From Gammaproteobacteria bacterium (lineage in GTDB: Bacteria; Pseudomonadota; Gammaproteobacteria; Pseudomonadales; Pseudohongiellaceae), in contig JAPPOG010000080.1 in the NCBI GenBank assembly GCA_028818225.1, forward strand, positions 1 to 41,756: DNA of 41,756 nucleotides. The letters run 5' to 3'. Made by a program: the position numbers and the translations under genes. The notes below the pieces were generated by a model. It saw only the letters and a list, made by a program, of their open reading frames with translations, had not been told where the DNA came from and did not search any database. Numbering within the stretch: position 1 is the first letter of the stretch; each line of letters begins with the position of its first letter. Shown in pieces: positions 8,958-19,415 of the stretch.

Positions 8958-10913
8958 TTAAATACCAAAGATATTTTCTTTTTCTGTGCGCAGAAAACGC
9001 GCGTTACCATCACGTCGAGTGAAGCCTACGCGATCAAAGTATTCCAGTATTTCGATGCAAAGATTGCGGCCTATTCCAGTTGTGTCGCGAAACTGAATCA
9101 CAGAAAATCCTGCGCTAGCCTCATTGTCTGCCGCCAAGCTTTCAGTAAGTTCGGCAAGCGCCATGACGGTTTCTGGCAAGAAGTGCCTATTATCAGCTAC
9201 GCGGATGAGGCTGCCTGCTTTTGTGGTCTCTCTTAATATTCTTTCCAATGGTTTTAGAGGAATCCCAGTCATTTCAGCGAGTTCCCGCGTGCGGGGTGGA
9301 ATATTGCCAGCCTTGAGCAGTATCGGCCTTATCTTTGCAATAAACTCCTGCTCCTCTTTGCTGAGAGTAGCGCGATGTTCCGGCAGATGCAGCAAAGTGC
9401 CAGTGCGTTTTACAGATTTATCATTAATTAATGACTGCAACAGTGCGTTAAATAAAAAATGTGAGCCAGAGAAGTTAAGGGATCTCGATAACGCAGGCTC
9501 ACTAATGCCTTGTTGAGAAGGGTTGTTTTTATGAAATTCAAGAATGCTATCCACTACTTGCTTTCGATATTCATCAAAGAACTTTTTATCCAGCAAGAAG
9601 TTGGTTTCGCTTATTCTGATTTCAATACCTGTAAACGACTTGCTTTGTTCTAATTCATGTAACAGTTTTTCAATATATCCAGGTAAGAGGTTGCGATTTA
9701 TCGCATACTGCGTCAGGTTTACCCCCTCAGGTGAAATTATTGATAACGACTGCAAGGCTTGCTTATCATTACTGCACATTGCATTCAGTATTTTCATTCG
9801 GTTTTCACTGCTTCGTTTCTTGCGAGGCACAAAAATATCTACTACCTGGCCGCCACCTATGGTGCTTTTCGCGGCAGGATCCCTGAGAATAAATCGATCG
9901 CCAAAATGAGCTGTTATAGGGTCATGGGATTTCACCTGAATAAATGTCTTTTTTTCATCGAGGTAACGAAGGTGAACAATATGATGAGAGGCGCCAATGT
10001 ATAAATGGTATTCGGTATTCAAGTTAAGTTGCAGGTTGTTGTCTAGCAATTTAATAGTGCCGTCAAATCGGGTAACAGATCGATAGCTATTGGGGGTCAG
10101 CAGCCAATCTCCTCTGCTTATCGCATCAAGATCCATATCGATATTCAATGCCGCCCGCTGGCCTGCATAAATGGAGTCGATTTGATCTTCATGTAAGCGC
10201 AAGGCTCGTATGCGGGCAGGACCCCCATTGCGAGAGCAAACTACCCTCGTATCTTTTGTGGCGTTTCCAGAGCGTGCGCTTCCGGTAATCACTGTGCCAA
10301 TCCCTTTTACTGAAAATGCACGATCGACAAGAAAGCGAAATCCATGACGATCGTACGCTTTGGGTTCATTAATCTTATTAACGAGAGCAGAGCGGAGATG
10401 AGCCACTAATTCCTCGATACCCTCCCTTGTGTGGTTTGATACTGAAAAAACTGGAGAATTAGCTAATAGCGTATTTGCAAGTAGTTCGCGAATTTCTGTT
10501 TGCAGCGAATCAATTCGTTCTGTTTCGACTCTATCTGTTTTTGTTAATGCAATCGCACCCTGACTGATCCCCAACAAATTCAGAATTGACAGATGCTCCA
10601 TAGTTTGGGGCATGATGCCGTCATCTGCTGCAATGACCAGTAATGCGAAGTCAACACTGCCGACACCCGCCAGCATGTTACTTATAAAATCAATATGGCC
10701 AGGAACATCTACAAATCCCAGCGTGCAAAGGCAAGGTTGACCATTAAGGGATTCTTCAAACTGATGATAGGCAAAGCCAAGATTTATAGTTAGGCCACGC
10801 GCTTTCTCTTCTGCCAGCGTATCAGTATCGGTTCCTGTAATGTTATTAACAAGGGAAGTCTTGCCATGGTCGACATGACCAGCAGTAGCAACGATTAATG
10901 AGCTGGATTGCAT
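8958..10913 (-). CDS. selB: Selenocysteine-specific elongation factor SelB
   Basis: A 651-residue translational GTPase that delivers Sec-tRNA to UGA codons marked by a SECIS element. G1 is [10 protein letters not shown] (residues 11-20), G3 is DVPGH (69-73) and G4 is TKTD (124-127). Together with [20 protein letters not shown] in domain II these are typical of SelB rather than EF-Tu. The C-terminal half consists of winged-helix repeats, which bind the SECIS hairpin. It starts at ATG with no strong upstream ribosome-binding site. selA is about 8.5 kb away on the other strand rather than adjacent, and selC and selD are not in the window. The lactate-permease-type gene lies upstream on the same strand with 79 bases between. 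Confidence 0.96.
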   Translation of the reverse strand: MQSSSLIVATAGHVDHGKTSLVNNITGTDTDTLAEEKARGLTINLGFAYHQFEESLNGQPCLCTLGFVDVPGHIDFISNMLAGVGSVDFALLVIAADDGIMPQTMEHLSILNLLGISQGAIALTKTDRVETERIDSLQTEIRELLANTLLANSPVFSVSNHTREGIEELVAHLRSALVNKINEPKAYDRHGFRFLVDRAFSVKGIGTVITGSARSGNATKDTRVVCSRNGGPARIRALRLHEDQIDSIYAGQRAALNIDMDLDAISRGDWLLTPNSYRSVTRFDGTIKLLDNNLQLNLNTEYHLYIGASHHIVHLRYLDEKKTFIQVKSHDPITAHFGDRFILRDPAAKSTIGGGQVVDIFVPRKKRSSENRMKILNAMCSNDKQALQSLSIISPEGVNLTQYAINRNLLPGYIEKLLHELEQSKSFTGIEIRISETNFLLDKKFFDEYRKQVVDSILEFHKNNPSQQGISEPALSRSLNFSGSHFLFNALLQSLINDKSVKRTGTLLHLPEHRATLSKEEQEFIAKIRPILLKAGNIPPRTRELAEMTGIPLKPLERILRETTKAGSLIRVADNRHFLPETVMALAELTESLAADNEASAGFSVIQFRDTTGIGRNLCIEILEYFDRVGFTRRDGNARFLRTEKENIFGI

Positions 10914-10958
10914 GATAATTATTGTCGAAGTACTTCAGGGCTTGCGACAGTGAAAGTG

Positions 10959-10981
10959 CCTGGCGAACAGTGTTCGCCAGG
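10959..10981 (-). terminator. Strong hairpin after the lactate-permease-type gene
   Basis: Ten-base perfect arms CCTGGCGAAC and GTTCGCCAGG around a three-base loop lie 12 bases past the stop of the minus-strand permease gene. The downstream flank is not a good T-run (GCACTTTCACT), so it may be a processing or 3'-stabilising hairpin rather than an efficient terminator. It separates the permease gene from selB. Confidence 0.5.
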
Positions 10982-10992
10982 ATTACTGAAAC

Positions 10993-12777
10993 TCAGGGAA
11001 CAGAACTTCGATTATATTTGATAATGAAGTAAACCATGGTCGCAACTATTGCTGCTACCACGATGAATCCTGCATTAAACACTCCACTGCTGATGTTTAC
11101 GATGCCGTAACCTATTGCGCCGGTCATTAATGCGTAATAACAGAAGGGAAGTAAAGTTTTACGAATTACCGCACCTTCTTTGCCCACTAAACCAGCAACG
11201 GCAGAAGCGGCCACAACATTGTGTACGCAAATAATATTGCCGGACGCGCCTCCTACTGCCTGCAATGCCACTATCCAGGTTGGATCTACCAGGATTCGCT
11301 CGCCTACACCAAATTGAAAGAGTGAAAACATCATGTTGCTGACAGTATTGCTGCCTGCGACGAAGGCACCAAGTCCGCCGATGAAAGTGGAAAAGAAGGG
11401 CCATGCATTGCCGGCCAGATTTGCTACTCCCTCTGCCAGGGCAATTGGCATTTGTTCGTAACCGGCTGCACCCCCGCTGGAATTAATAAACACTTGCACC
11501 ATTGGGACAGTGAAAACCAATGCAGTGGAGGCAGGCACCAGGGTCTTTAGTGAACTGTTAAATGCAACTTTGTATTCCGATCCTTTTAGGCCATGTAAAA
11601 GAATGGTAATCAAAGAAACCACAATAAAAATTGTTCCCGGTGACCATAGGGGTTGAAATGACGCACTTATATCACTGCCAAAGATTTGTGGCCAGGACCA
11701 GGTGATCAAGGGGTGATCGCTGCGTAAGAATGCTTCCAGGTTAATGGAGCGCAGACGAGTAAGAACCAGTAGGCCTGCTACAAAAAGATAAGGCGACCAT
11801 GCTCTCATCAAGCTCATACTCGCTTTATCTTCGATAGCGGCATCGGCAGTTTGCATTGAGCCAGTCCATTCTGTATCCCAGTTTTTCTTGTCATCGAAAT
11901 CCCACGAATCACCAGTGGGCATTAAAAAGCCAGCTCGAGCCGCCGTTACGACGATGGCGAGACCTATCATGCCGCCGAACATGGATGGGAATTCAGGTCC
12001 CAGGTAAGTCGCAACAAGCAGGTAGGGTATGGTCATTGCCAGCGCTGCGAATATCGCAAACTTCCAGACTTCAAAGCCTTCGGCAAATGAGCGATTTGCT
12101 CCAAAGAATCGGGTCATGACTGCCGTAACCAGCAGTGGTATGAAGGTGCCAGCACTGGCATGAATGATTGCCACCTTTGTGCCTATAAAAGCGAGAAAGT
12201 CCTCCCATTCTGCAAATCCTCGCTCCAAGGCATAGGCAACCATGTCAGGATCAGCCGAAAGTCCTGTATTCACGCCAACCAAAATTGGTGTGCCCATGGC
12301 GCCAAAAGAGACGGGGGTGCTCTGAATAATCATACCAGCCACCACAGCTGCCATAGCTGGAAAACCGAGGCCAACCATCAGAGGAACTGCAACTGCAGCA
12401 GGAGTGCCAAATCCGGCGGAACCCTCGATAAAGGTACCGAAAAGCCAGGCTATGATAATCACCTGGATGCGTCGGTCTGGAGTAATATCGGAGAATCCCT
12501 GGCGAATTGTGTTTATGGCACCGCTTTGTTGCAGCGTATTCAAGAGCAGGATAGCGCCAAAAATAATATAGATAAGAGTCCCCGCAACAATCAGTCCGTT
12601 AACCGATGCTGCCAGTACTTTGGCAATGGATACCTGCCATACGAATAATGCTAAAGCAGCCGCAACAATGTAAGCGATAGGCATGGCGCGACTCGCAGGC
12701 CAGCGAAGCATTACCAGGAAAATTGCAACCGAGATGATTGGGAGAAGGGATAGTATTGCGAGAATTCCGATGCTCAT
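10993..12777 (-). CDS. L-lactate permease family transporter (LctP/LldP type)
   Basis: A 594-residue inner membrane protein with about a dozen or more hydrophobic segments, fitting the lactate permease family (TC 2.A.14). Family-like blocks include [20 protein letters not shown] near residue 120, [15 protein letters not shown] and, near the C-terminus, [19 protein letters not shown] and [18 protein letters not shown]. The predicted role is proton-coupled uptake of lactate or a related 2-hydroxy acid such as glycolate. No lactate dehydrogenase gene is adjacent. The start is ATG with no clear Shine-Dalgarno sequence. Instead the leader is a run of AAN triplets, suggesting post-transcriptional control (see the motif at 12791-12810). 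Confidence 0.92.
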   Translation of the reverse strand: MSIGILAILSLLPIISVAIFLVMLRWPASRAMPIAYIVAAALALFVWQVSIAKVLAASVNGLIVAGTLIYIIFGAILLLNTLQQSGAINTIRQGFSDITPDRRIQVIIIAWLFGTFIEGSAGFGTPAAVAVPLMVGLGFPAMAAVVAGMIIQSTPVSFGAMGTPILVGVNTGLSADPDMVAYALERGFAEWEDFLAFIGTKVAIIHASAGTFIPLLVTAVMTRFFGANRSFAEGFEVWKFAIFAALAMTIPYLLVATYLGPEFPSMFGGMIGLAIVVTAARAGFLMPTGDSWDFDDKKNWDTEWTGSMQTADAAIEDKASMSLMRAWSPYLFVAGLLVLTRLRSINLEAFLRSDHPLITWSWPQIFGSDISASFQPLWSPGTIFIVVSLITILLHGLKGSEYKVAFNSSLKTLVPASTALVFTVPMVQVFINSSGGAAGYEQMPIALAEGVANLAGNAWPFFSTFIGGLGAFVAGSNTVSNMMFSLFQFGVGERILVDPTWIVALQAVGGASGNIICVHNVVAASAVAGLVGKEGAVIRKTLLPFCYYALMTGAIGYGIVNISSGVFNAGFIVVAAIVATMVYFIIKYNRSSVP

Positions 12778-12790
12778 AATTTTTATTCTT

Positions 12791-12810
12791 TTGTTTGGTT
12801 ATTGTTATTG
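12791..12810 (-). promoter_or_regulatory. Hfq/Crc-type A-rich motif in the lactate-permease leader
   Basis: On the minus strand, the leader 14-33 bases before the ATG reads CAATAACAATAACCAAACAA, followed by more A-rich sequence up to the start codon. AANAANAA repeats next to the ribosome-binding region are the known mark of Pseudomonas mRNAs repressed by Hfq plus Crc. Those mRNAs are relieved when the CrcZ RNA titrates Hfq. A carbon-source transporter is a typical target class. The CbrAB locus and a CrcZ-like region lie about 23 kb away in this window. Confidence 0.5.
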
Positions 12811-12971
12811 AGCGAACCAAGCGAGCTTAGCAGATATTAAGTTCACAAAAAATCTATTTCATGACTTGCTTTCTTGATAAGGACATAAGTACCTATTAGT
12901 GAAATAATGAGAATCTTGCCTTTGCATAGAGAAACACACATGATTTCCCTTTATAAAAAGGAGAGCAGGCT

Positions 12972-13568
12972 ATGGAAATTACAACACTTGTTGTTCTAGT
13001 TATTGTTGCAGTCATTTTTTTCTACATTGTCGGGATATATAACAAGCTCGTCAGTTTGAAAAATAGGTATCAGAATGCTTTTGCACAGATTGAAGTACAA
13101 TTAAAACGGCGTTATGACCTTATTCCGAATCTCGTCGAAACTGCCAAAGGTTACATTGCCCACGAGCGTGAGACGCTGGAAGCGGTAATTTCCGCAAGAA
13201 ATGCCGCCGCAGCTGGTCTGGCAGCAGCCGCAGCCGATCCAGGTAATGCGGCAGCGATCCAGGAACTAATCGGTCAGGAGGGTGCCCTGGCTGGTGCATT
13301 GAATCGGTTCAATGTTGTGATGGAAGCCTATCCGGATTTGAAAGCTAATCAGAACATGATGCAGTTGAGTGAAGAGTTAACAACTACTGAGAATAAAGTC
13401 GCCTTCTCTCGGCAGGCATTTAACGATCAAGTAATGGCTTTTAATACTTATCGTCAATCTTTCCCGCCGGTAATCATGGCTGGATTTATTGGTTACGGCG
13501 AAGATGCTAGCTTGTTAGAATTTGCTGACAGTGAACAGATTCAGGAAGCGCCCAAAGTCTCATTTTAG
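12972..13568 (+). CDS. lemA: LemA family protein
   Basis: A 198-residue protein with one N-terminal membrane segment (about residues 4-22). It is followed by the conserved LemA block: YNKLVSLKNRYQNAFAQIEV, then LKRRYDLIPNLVETAKGYI and an alanine-rich helix. The rest is predicted to be long alpha-helices, as in the known four-helix fold. The molecular role of LemA proteins is unclear. They are often encoded beside HtpX-like M48 proteases, as here, with 42 bases to the protease gene. A good ribosome-binding site (AAGGAGAG) precedes the ATG. Confidence 0.93.
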   Translation: MEITTLVVLVIVAVIFFYIVGIYNKLVSLKNRYQNAFAQIEVQLKRRYDLIPNLVETAKGYIAHERETLEAVISARNAAAAGLAAAAADPGNAAAIQELIGQEGALAGALNRFNVVMEAYPDLKANQNMMQLSEELTTTENKVAFSRQAFNDQVMAFNTYRQSFPPVIMAGFIGYGEDASLLEFADSEQIQEAPKVSF

Positions 13569-13610
13569 TTTTCCAAAAACAGCGTTTAATCAAGATCAAT
13601 TTAGTCTGTT

Positions 13611-15536
13611 ATGGATTTTTTCGAATCCCAGGATACGGCTAAGCGTAGTACAGGAAGGCTAATTTTCCTCTTTGTATTAGCCGTATTCTCTCTAATCGTC
13701 GTTACCAATTTGCTGGTTATGCTGATATTCGGATTTCTCGGAACCGAAATGACTAGCATGGCTGCTACTCAATCATTTCAGTTCGATTGGGAAATATTTT
13801 TTGCTGTTGGTGCGGTTGTAAGTGGCGTAGTTCTCATTGGCAGTCTCTATAAGATAGGTTCTTTGTCTGGTGGGGGAGCCCGAGTTGCCGAAATGATGAA
13901 TGGGCGCTTGCTGATTGCAGGCACTGACAACTTCAAAGCGCAACGGACTCTCAATGTGGTTGAGGAGATGGCTATTGCGTCAGGTACGCCGGTACCGCCT
14001 GTCTATATTATGGAAGAAGAGGGGATAAATGCTTTTGCTGCTGGCTATTCTCCTTCAGATGCAGTAATCGGCATTACTCGAGGAGCGATTGAAAATTTAA
14101 ATCGTGATGAGTTGCAAGGCGTTATCGCGCATGAGTTCAGTCATATTCTCCATGGCGATATGCGCATTAACATCCGCTTGATCGGTGTTCTTCATGGCAT
14201 CATGGTTCTGGGGCTAATCGGTTACCACCTGCTACGCAGCAGCTCTTACAGTCGGCGATCGAAAGAATCCGGTGGCATTGTAGCCCTGGGCCTGGGTTTG
14301 ATAATAGTAGGTTGGGTGGGAACTTTTTTCGGTAATTTGATTAAGGCCGCTGTTAGTAGACAACGGGAATACCTGGCCGACGCTTCCGCTGTGCAATTTA
14401 CTCGCAATCCTGACGGAATAGCGGGAGCATTAATGCGCATCGCTCAGCATGCTGAGCGCTCTTTCTTGGACCATCCAAACAGTTCTGAAATCAGTCATGC
14501 TCTTTTCGAAGAAGCTAAATTTTCCCCCCTGAGTGGTCTCTATGCTACCCATCCTCCCCTGGAAGAACGTATTAGCGCGATCCTGCCAAATTGGGATGGA
14601 AGCTATGAGCTTATCGCTCAGGTTGAAGATGCGGTGCCTGTGCAAGAGCAAACCCGAGATGCCGAGCAATCGAGGCCAGCAAAATTGACTGCGGTATTAA
14701 CCGGTACTGCAGGAGTTATAGTAGCTGACTCAGTAATTAGTGATGTAGGAAGTCCGACCCGCGACCATATAGCGGTGGCTGAAAATCTCCGAAACTCTTT
14801 ACCAAAAGAGCTGCTGGACGCAGCCCATGATCCCAGCGGTGCCCGGGCGATTATTTATTTACTGGTGTTAAGCGATTCTGATCCAACCAGGCGGCGTCAG
14901 TTAAATCTGTTAGAAAACAATGCAGATGAAGGAGTGTATAAAGAAGTTGAATTAATTCTGAAAAACAATAAACAGATAGACGCTGTTCTTAGAATACCTC
15001 TGGTGGAAATTGCCTTATCCAGTTTAAGACAGCTCTCTCAACGTCAATATCAGTTATTTAAAAATAATTTTAATGAACTCATTGCGCTGGATAAAAAGAT
15101 TAATTTACTGGAGTGGGCGCTGCAGAAGAATGTTTTTCATCATTTGGATTCTGTGTTTACAAAGAACAAGAAACCGAAAATGGGTCGCAAGGAACTAAAA
15201 AACTGCGAGACTTCCGCCAGCATATTGCTAACTATCATTGCTCACTCAAACAAGCACAATAAGCTTACCGTGCAAAAGGTTTTTGCAAAAGGAACGGAAC
15301 AGCTTCCGATGAAACCAGCATTGGCATCCGTTGATGAGCTAACTTTCGAAAAACTTAATTCCGCGCTAATCGAGCTTGTGCAGGTAAAACCCCTGCAAAA
15401 ACCTGCGTTATTAAAGGCATGTGCGGCCTCGATTACTGCCGATAACAAAATTGCCCCAATCGAAGCAGAATTACTGCGCGCGATAGCGGCGACACTGGAT
15501 TGCCCCATGCCGCCGTTGCTGCAATGCCAGAGCTGA
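13611..15536 (+). CDS. M48 (HtpX-like) membrane metallopeptidase with a TerB-like C-terminal region
   Basis: 641 residues, about twice the length of classical HtpX. Two membrane segments near residues 16-42 and 62-80 precede the catalytic domain. The zinc motif is HEFSH (H174, E175, H178) and the third ligand is E253 in QREYLAD. Two further hydrophobic segments (about 187-208 and 222-246) lie between them. After about residue 330 there is a cytoplasmic helical extension ending in SITADNKIAPIEAELLRAIA, which resembles the acidic loop of TerB-like domains. Following lemA, it probably forms a small envelope quality-control unit with it. The ribosome-binding site is weak, suggesting coupling to lemA. 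The end is convergent with ppdK, four bases away. Confidence 0.9.
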   Translation: MDFFESQDTAKRSTGRLIFLFVLAVFSLIVVTNLLVMLIFGFLGTEMTSMAATQSFQFDWEIFFAVGAVVSGVVLIGSLYKIGSLSGGGARVAEMMNGRLLIAGTDNFKAQRTLNVVEEMAIASGTPVPPVYIMEEEGINAFAAGYSPSDAVIGITRGAIENLNRDELQGVIAHEFSHILHGDMRINIRLIGVLHGIMVLGLIGYHLLRSSSYSRRSKESGGIVALGLGLIIVGWVGTFFGNLIKAAVSRQREYLADASAVQFTRNPDGIAGALMRIAQHAERSFLDHPNSSEISHALFEEAKFSPLSGLYATHPPLEERISAILPNWDGSYELIAQVEDAVPVQEQTRDAEQSRPAKLTAVLTGTAGVIVADSVISDVGSPTRDHIAVAENLRNSLPKELLDAAHDPSGARAIIYLLVLSDSDPTRRRQLNLLENNADEGVYKEVELILKNNKQIDAVLRIPLVEIALSSLRQLSQRQYQLFKNNFNELIALDKKINLLEWALQKNVFHHLDSVFTKNKKPKMGRKELKNCETSASILLTIIAHSNKHNKLTVQKVFAKGTEQLPMKPALASVDELTFEKLNSALIELVQVKPLQKPALLKACAASITADNKIAPIEAELLRAIAATLDCPMPPLLQCQS

Positions 15537-15540
15537 AAAA

Positions 15541-18294
15541 TTACCCGTTCCGCAGTTTTGCCTGAGCAGCAGCCAAACGAGCAACGGGGACTCGTGGAGG
15601 AGAGCAGCTCACGTAGTTAAGGCCAGCCCTGTGGCAAAAATCGATAGAGGATGGGTCTCCAGCGTGCTCACCGCAAATTCCAAGTTTTAAGTCTGGTTTG
15701 GCTTCACGACCCTTATAAGCGGCGTAGTTCACCAATTTGCCGACTCCGGTTTGGTCGAGGCTGGCGAATGGATTCTGGTTGTAGATCTCTTTGCGTTGGT
15801 ATTCGTCGTAGAACAAGCCCATATCGTCCCGACTCAAGCCCAGGGTTGTCTGGGTTAAATCATTGGTTCCGAAGCTGAAGAAATCAGCTTCAAGGGCAAT
15901 TTCGTCCGCAGTTATTGCGGCCCGGGGAACTTCCACCATGGTGCCAACTATATAGTTGATACGCACTTTTCGCGCTTTCATGACTTCTTTTGCGACGCGA
16001 TGCACAGTGCGCAGCTGGTCAGCGAGTTCTTCTCTGAAGCCAACCAGAGGAATCATGATTTCGGGATTCACCTTAATTTTCTTCTTGCCCTTCAGGATTT
16101 GGGCAGCTGCTTCGAAAATTGCCCGGGTCTGCATCTCAGTTATCTCGGGATAAAGAATGCCGAGGCGGCAGCCACGACAACCCAGCATTGGATTTTCCTC
16201 ATGCAAGGCCTTGATTCGCTCGATAACGAAATCGAACGGCACATCCAGTTTCTCGGCTAACTGCCGTCTAACCACATCATCGTGGGGTAAGAATTCGTGG
16301 AGTGGGGGATCCAGCAAACGGATGGTGACGGGGCGACCATTCATTGCTCGGAACAGACCGACAAAATCCTTTTTCTGGAATGGCAATAACTTCTTAAGTG
16401 CTGCTCGTCGCTGAACTTCATCTACTGCCAAAATCATCTGGCGCATGTAGTCGATACGATCCCCATCAAAAAACATGTGTTCTGTTCGACAGAGGCCAAT
16501 GCCTTCTGCGCCAAAAGCCACAGCCTGTTGTGCCATCGCTGGCGTATCTGCATTGGTTCTAATTTTTAAAGTGCGATGTTTGTCGGCCCATTTCATGACT
16601 GTCTGGAACAAATCAAAAGTATAACTTCCTGCTGACTTGAGGCCTCCTTCCAGTACCCGCTTAACTTCCGAATCGGCGCTTTCGATCATGCCCTCATAAA
16701 TTTCACCAGTAGATCCATCTATGGAAATGTAATCTCCTTCATTTAAAACCACTCGGCCTGCGCTTAAAGTGCGTTTTTCGTAATTGATAACTATTTCACT
16801 GGCTCCACAAACGCATACTTTGCCCAGTTGTCGGGCCACCAGGGCTGCATGAGAGGATACGCCGCCACGGGAAGTCAGTATTCCTTGTGATAGCAGCATG
16901 CCCTTTAAGTCGTCTGGTGAGGTTTCTGTGCGGCAGAGAACGACTTTATTGCCCTTGCGTGTTTCTACTTCAGCGCTGGCTGCGGTAAAGACGATTCGGC
17001 CAGTAGCTGCGCCGGGGCCTGCTGGAAGCCCTTGACCAATGACATTGGCTGCTTTGAGGGCTTTCGGGTCGAAAACGGGTACCAGAAGCGAATCGATGGA
17101 TTCGGCGGGAATTTTCAAAAGAGCCGCTTCCTGATTCATCAGCTTTTCCCGCTGCATCTCTACAGCGATCCGAACAGCAGCTAAACCTGTGCGTTTTCCA
17201 TTGCGTGTCTGCAAGATGAAGAGGCGACCGTTTTCTATGGTGAACTCGAAATCCTGCATGTCCCTGAAATGGCGCTCGAGCTTGCTACGCACGTGCTCCA
17301 AATCTTTAAAGCTTTTGGGCATGGTGTTCGCCATATCCTGAATCGGCTCTGGAGTTCGAACTCCGGCGACAACATCTTCCCCCTGGGCGTTTACCAGGTA
17401 TTCTCCATAGAAGACCTTTTCACCGTTGGCTGGATCGCGGGTGAAGGCAACTCCGGTGCCGCTATCGTCTCCAGCATTACCAAACACCATTGCCTGCACA
17501 TTTACCGCTGTACCCCACTCCGAAGGGATGCCGTATTGCTGGCGATAGATAATCGCTCGCTCGTTTTTCCAGGAGCCGAATACGGCGCCTATGGCACCCC
17601 ATAGTTGCTCGGTAACGTCCTGGGGGAAAGTAGAGCGAGTGCGTTTTGCTATCAAGGCTTTGTAGCGCTTAACCAGTTCCCGAAGGTTCTCGGTGCTCAG
17701 GTCCGAGTCTAATTTGACTCCCGCTTTCTTTTTGAGTTGATCCAGTACTTCGTGGAAGGGCTCTCCTTCCTCTTCGCTTCGGGCTTGAACACCCATGACA
17801 ACGTCGCCGTACATTTGAATGAAGCGCCGATAACAATCCCACGCGAATCTGGGGTTGCCCGATATTTCTGCTAACCCTTCAACGGTTTCGTCATTTAGGC
17901 CAAGATTTAAAATAGTATCCATCATACCGGGCATGGAGTCCCGCGCGCCGGACCTCACAGATACAAGCAGGGGATTTCTCCGGGCACCAAATTTCTTGCC
18001 TAGCTGGGATTCGATATCGCGAATCGCTGCTGCTATATCCTTTTTCAGCGCAGCTGGATAACGTTGCTCGTGGTCATAATAGTATGTGCAAACCTCGGTG
18101 CTTACAGTAAATCCTGGGGGAACAGGCAGTCCAATGGCGGCCATTTCAGCCAAATTAGCGCCTTTACCACCTAGTAGCTCTCGCATACTGGCGTCACCAT
18201 CAGTCTTGGCGCCAAATGCAAATACGTATTTTCTGGGTTTTCTAGCAGATTTCTTTTTCGATGAGGAAGACCTGTTCGCTCGAGAATTGCTCAT
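15541..18294 (-). CDS. ppdK: Pyruvate, phosphate dikinase
   Basis: A 917-residue cytosolic enzyme interconverting pyruvate + ATP + Pi and phosphoenolpyruvate + AMP + PPi. The N-terminal ATP-grasp domain begins with [20 protein letters not shown]. The phosphohistidine domain carries [14 protein letters not shown] with the catalytic histidine at residue 482. The C-terminal TIM barrel ends with [20 protein letters not shown], whose cysteine matches the catalytic CGEH. The first 23 residues are a Ser/Lys/Arg-rich tail not usual for the family; the start could lie further in, but no better in-frame ATG precedes the conserved KYVFAFG. With a lactate carrier and acs nearby, a role in gluconeogenic PEP supply is plausible. 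No PPDK regulatory protein gene is in the window. Confidence 0.96.
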   Translation of the reverse strand: MSNSRANRSSSSKKKSARKPRKYVFAFGAKTDGDASMRELLGGKGANLAEMAAIGLPVPPGFTVSTEVCTYYYDHEQRYPAALKKDIAAAIRDIESQLGKKFGARRNPLLVSVRSGARDSMPGMMDTILNLGLNDETVEGLAEISGNPRFAWDCYRRFIQMYGDVVMGVQARSEEEGEPFHEVLDQLKKKAGVKLDSDLSTENLRELVKRYKALIAKRTRSTFPQDVTEQLWGAIGAVFGSWKNERAIIYRQQYGIPSEWGTAVNVQAMVFGNAGDDSGTGVAFTRDPANGEKVFYGEYLVNAQGEDVVAGVRTPEPIQDMANTMPKSFKDLEHVRSKLERHFRDMQDFEFTIENGRLFILQTRNGKRTGLAAVRIAVEMQREKLMNQEAALLKIPAESIDSLLVPVFDPKALKAANVIGQGLPAGPGAATGRIVFTAASAEVETRKGNKVVLCRTETSPDDLKGMLLSQGILTSRGGVSSHAALVARQLGKVCVCGASEIVINYEKRTLSAGRVVLNEGDYISIDGSTGEIYEGMIESADSEVKRVLEGGLKSAGSYTFDLFQTVMKWADKHRTLKIRTNADTPAMAQQAVAFGAEGIGLCRTEHMFFDGDRIDYMRQMILAVDEVQRRAALKKLLPFQKKDFVGLFRAMNGRPVTIRLLDPPLHEFLPHDDVVRRQLAEKLDVPFDFVIERIKALHEENPMLGCRGCRLGILYPEITEMQTRAIFEAAAQILKGKKKIKVNPEIMIPLVGFREELADQLRTVHRVAKEVMKARKVRINYIVGTMVEVPRAAITADEIALEADFFSFGTNDLTQTTLGLSRDDMGLFYDEYQRKEIYNQNPFASLDQTGVGKLVNYAAYKGREAKPDLKLGICGEHAGDPSSIDFCHRAGLNYVSCSPPRVPVARLAAAQAKLRNG

Positions 18295-18690
18295 AAAGCT
18301 TTATTGTACCTACTTTCAGTCCAGCAACAGCCATTGAAGTCCAAAGCGATGTTGATAATACCGGATTGTGATTCCGAAATCACAACAACTCATAATCGGT
18401 TTTTAAATGCTTTCGCGAAGAGCCGATTTTGTGCAGAAATTGAGCGGCTGAATCGCGCCCAGCGCGGGCGAGAGAATAATTCACCTGCCAGACAAAATCC
18501 AGCACTGAATAGCGCTGGCTACTCTAAACTACAGGGCATCCTTGCCGCTGTGTAGTTGAAAGTAGAAAGTTGAGGATTTAGCGTCAAAAATCCTAGATTT
18601 CTAATATGGCTAATAATTTTAATTTTTTATACAAAATTTGCTTCAGACTGCTTGAGCGTTCTGACTAAATTTCTCTGTTTTGCAAAAGCT
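18295..18690. other. Non-coding gap upstream of ppdK
   Basis: I see no convincing gene here. A plus-strand frame at 18304-18555 has no ribosome-binding site and looks like random composition. The gap holds the likely ppdK promoter with an operator-like palindrome (18366-18385). It also has a weak hairpin at 18572-18593 with seven-base arms AGGATTT/AAATCCT. It ends where the broken cyclase-like frame begins. Confidence 0.5.
18355..18385 (-). promoter_or_regulatory. Candidate ppdK promoter with 20-base palindrome
   Basis: At 18366-18385 eight-base arms TTGTGATT and AATCACAA flank a four-base spacer. Just downstream on the minus strand is a TATTAT box (18355-18360) that could be the -10 element of ppdK, about 60 bases before its start. 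The palindrome would then overlap the -35 region, as a repressor site does. It recalls a CRP/Vfr site, but the TGTGA and TCACA halves are eight bases apart instead of six, so the binding protein is unknown. Confidence 0.4.
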
Positions 18691-19029
18691 TCTGGGGTCT
18701 TGCCTATAATTCCGTACAGGGTACCTTCCAGTCCGGCGGCATTCGCTCTTATGATTTATTTGGTGAAGCTTTAATTCAGGCTTCAAAATATGAGGAATTG
18801 CGCAAGCAAGCTGATGTATGGGATATGTTTACTGCGAAAGCAAAATAACAAGGACTTGATCATTTTAATATTATTATCGCTCAGGAAGTCGTTTATAACT
18901 CCTTGAGTCCATCATATCGGGATTTATTTGTTGAAGTGGACCTTGCAAAACCAGATATTTCTGCGGCAAACGTGCAGACGATTTATGACAAAGAAGCGAG
19001 ATATCTTTACTACCATATCTTGGAGTAAT
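18685..19029 (+). pseudogene. Broken C-terminal fragment resembling a class III nucleotide cyclase
   Basis: One reading frame runs from about 18685 to a TAA at 19027-19029 but has an internal TAA at 18846-18848. It has no start codon with a ribosome-binding site. The first part contains GLAYNSVQGTFQSGGIRSYD and then LFGEALIQASKYEELRK. This lines up, with one gap, with the class III adenylate/guanylate cyclase stretch that normally reads roughly G-x-H-x-G ... D-Y-T-V-x-G-x-x-V-N-x-A-x-R-x-E. After the stop the frame continues with QGLDHFNIIIAQEVVYNSLS and a plausible protein end (YLYYHILE). The catalytic N-terminal half is missing, so this is read as a decaying gene remnant. Assignment to the cyclase family is from memory and moderate. 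Confidence 0.5.
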
Positions 19030-19035
19030 CCTTGC

Positions 19036-19233
19036 TCAATCATTTTCTGCCTGGACCAGTAAATCCGGATTCCCATCTGCATCAACACTGGCGCGAATTT
19101 GCATGGGTTTGCAACATACCTGACAGTCCTCGATATATTCTTGAAAGGGTACTGAGCAGTCTACCAGCAACTGAATAGGCTCCCCGCAATAGGGACAAGT
19201 GGATTCCACGAGTTCTTGAAGATGCATATTCAT
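19036..19233 (-). CDS. CPXCG motif-containing cysteine-rich protein
   Basis: A 65-residue small protein with two cysteine pairs: CPYCGEPI near residue 14 and CQVCCKPM near residue 38. The pattern CPxCG ... D-C-x-x-C-C-x-P is that of a small conserved gammaproteobacterial family annotated only as CPXCG cysteine-rich proteins, presumably zinc-binding. Function is unknown. It is divergent from selA, and its stop lies close to the end of the broken cyclase-like frame. The second codon pair (MNM) leaves a start two residues later possible. Confidence 0.85.
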   Translation of the reverse strand: MNMHLQELVESTCPYCGEPIQLLVDCSVPFQEYIEDCQVCCKPMQIRASVDADGNPDLLVQAEND

Positions 19234-19415
19234 GGTGTTCAGATTATCCAGACTAACAAGGTAAGGTTATCATAGAGTCTTTCATGCAGTGGCTTTAATA
19301 GTTCGTAATCGGCATAAATAATACATTTCTGAGTTGATCATTCCTTCAAAATTCCGTAGATTGCCCTTGCTTGCTCAAAAGCATCTCAATTATAGCCGTG
19401 AGCTATGGATCTAAA

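Noticed and set aside
15651..17604. Several plus-strand frames of 65-111 codons opposite ppdK
   Set aside because: They are antisense shadows of a fully conserved gene, without start signals or family motifs.
18366..18385. Canonical CRP/Vfr site
   Set aside because: TGTGA and TCACA are eight bases apart instead of the required six.
18304..18555. 83-residue plus-strand frame upstream of ppdK as a gene
   Set aside because: It has no ribosome-binding site, no recognisable motif, and overlaps the likely ppdK promoter and palindrome.
18846..18848. In-frame stop as a selenocysteine codon, given selA/selB nearby
   Set aside because: The codon is TAA, whereas selenocysteine uses TGA; a degraded gene is simpler.
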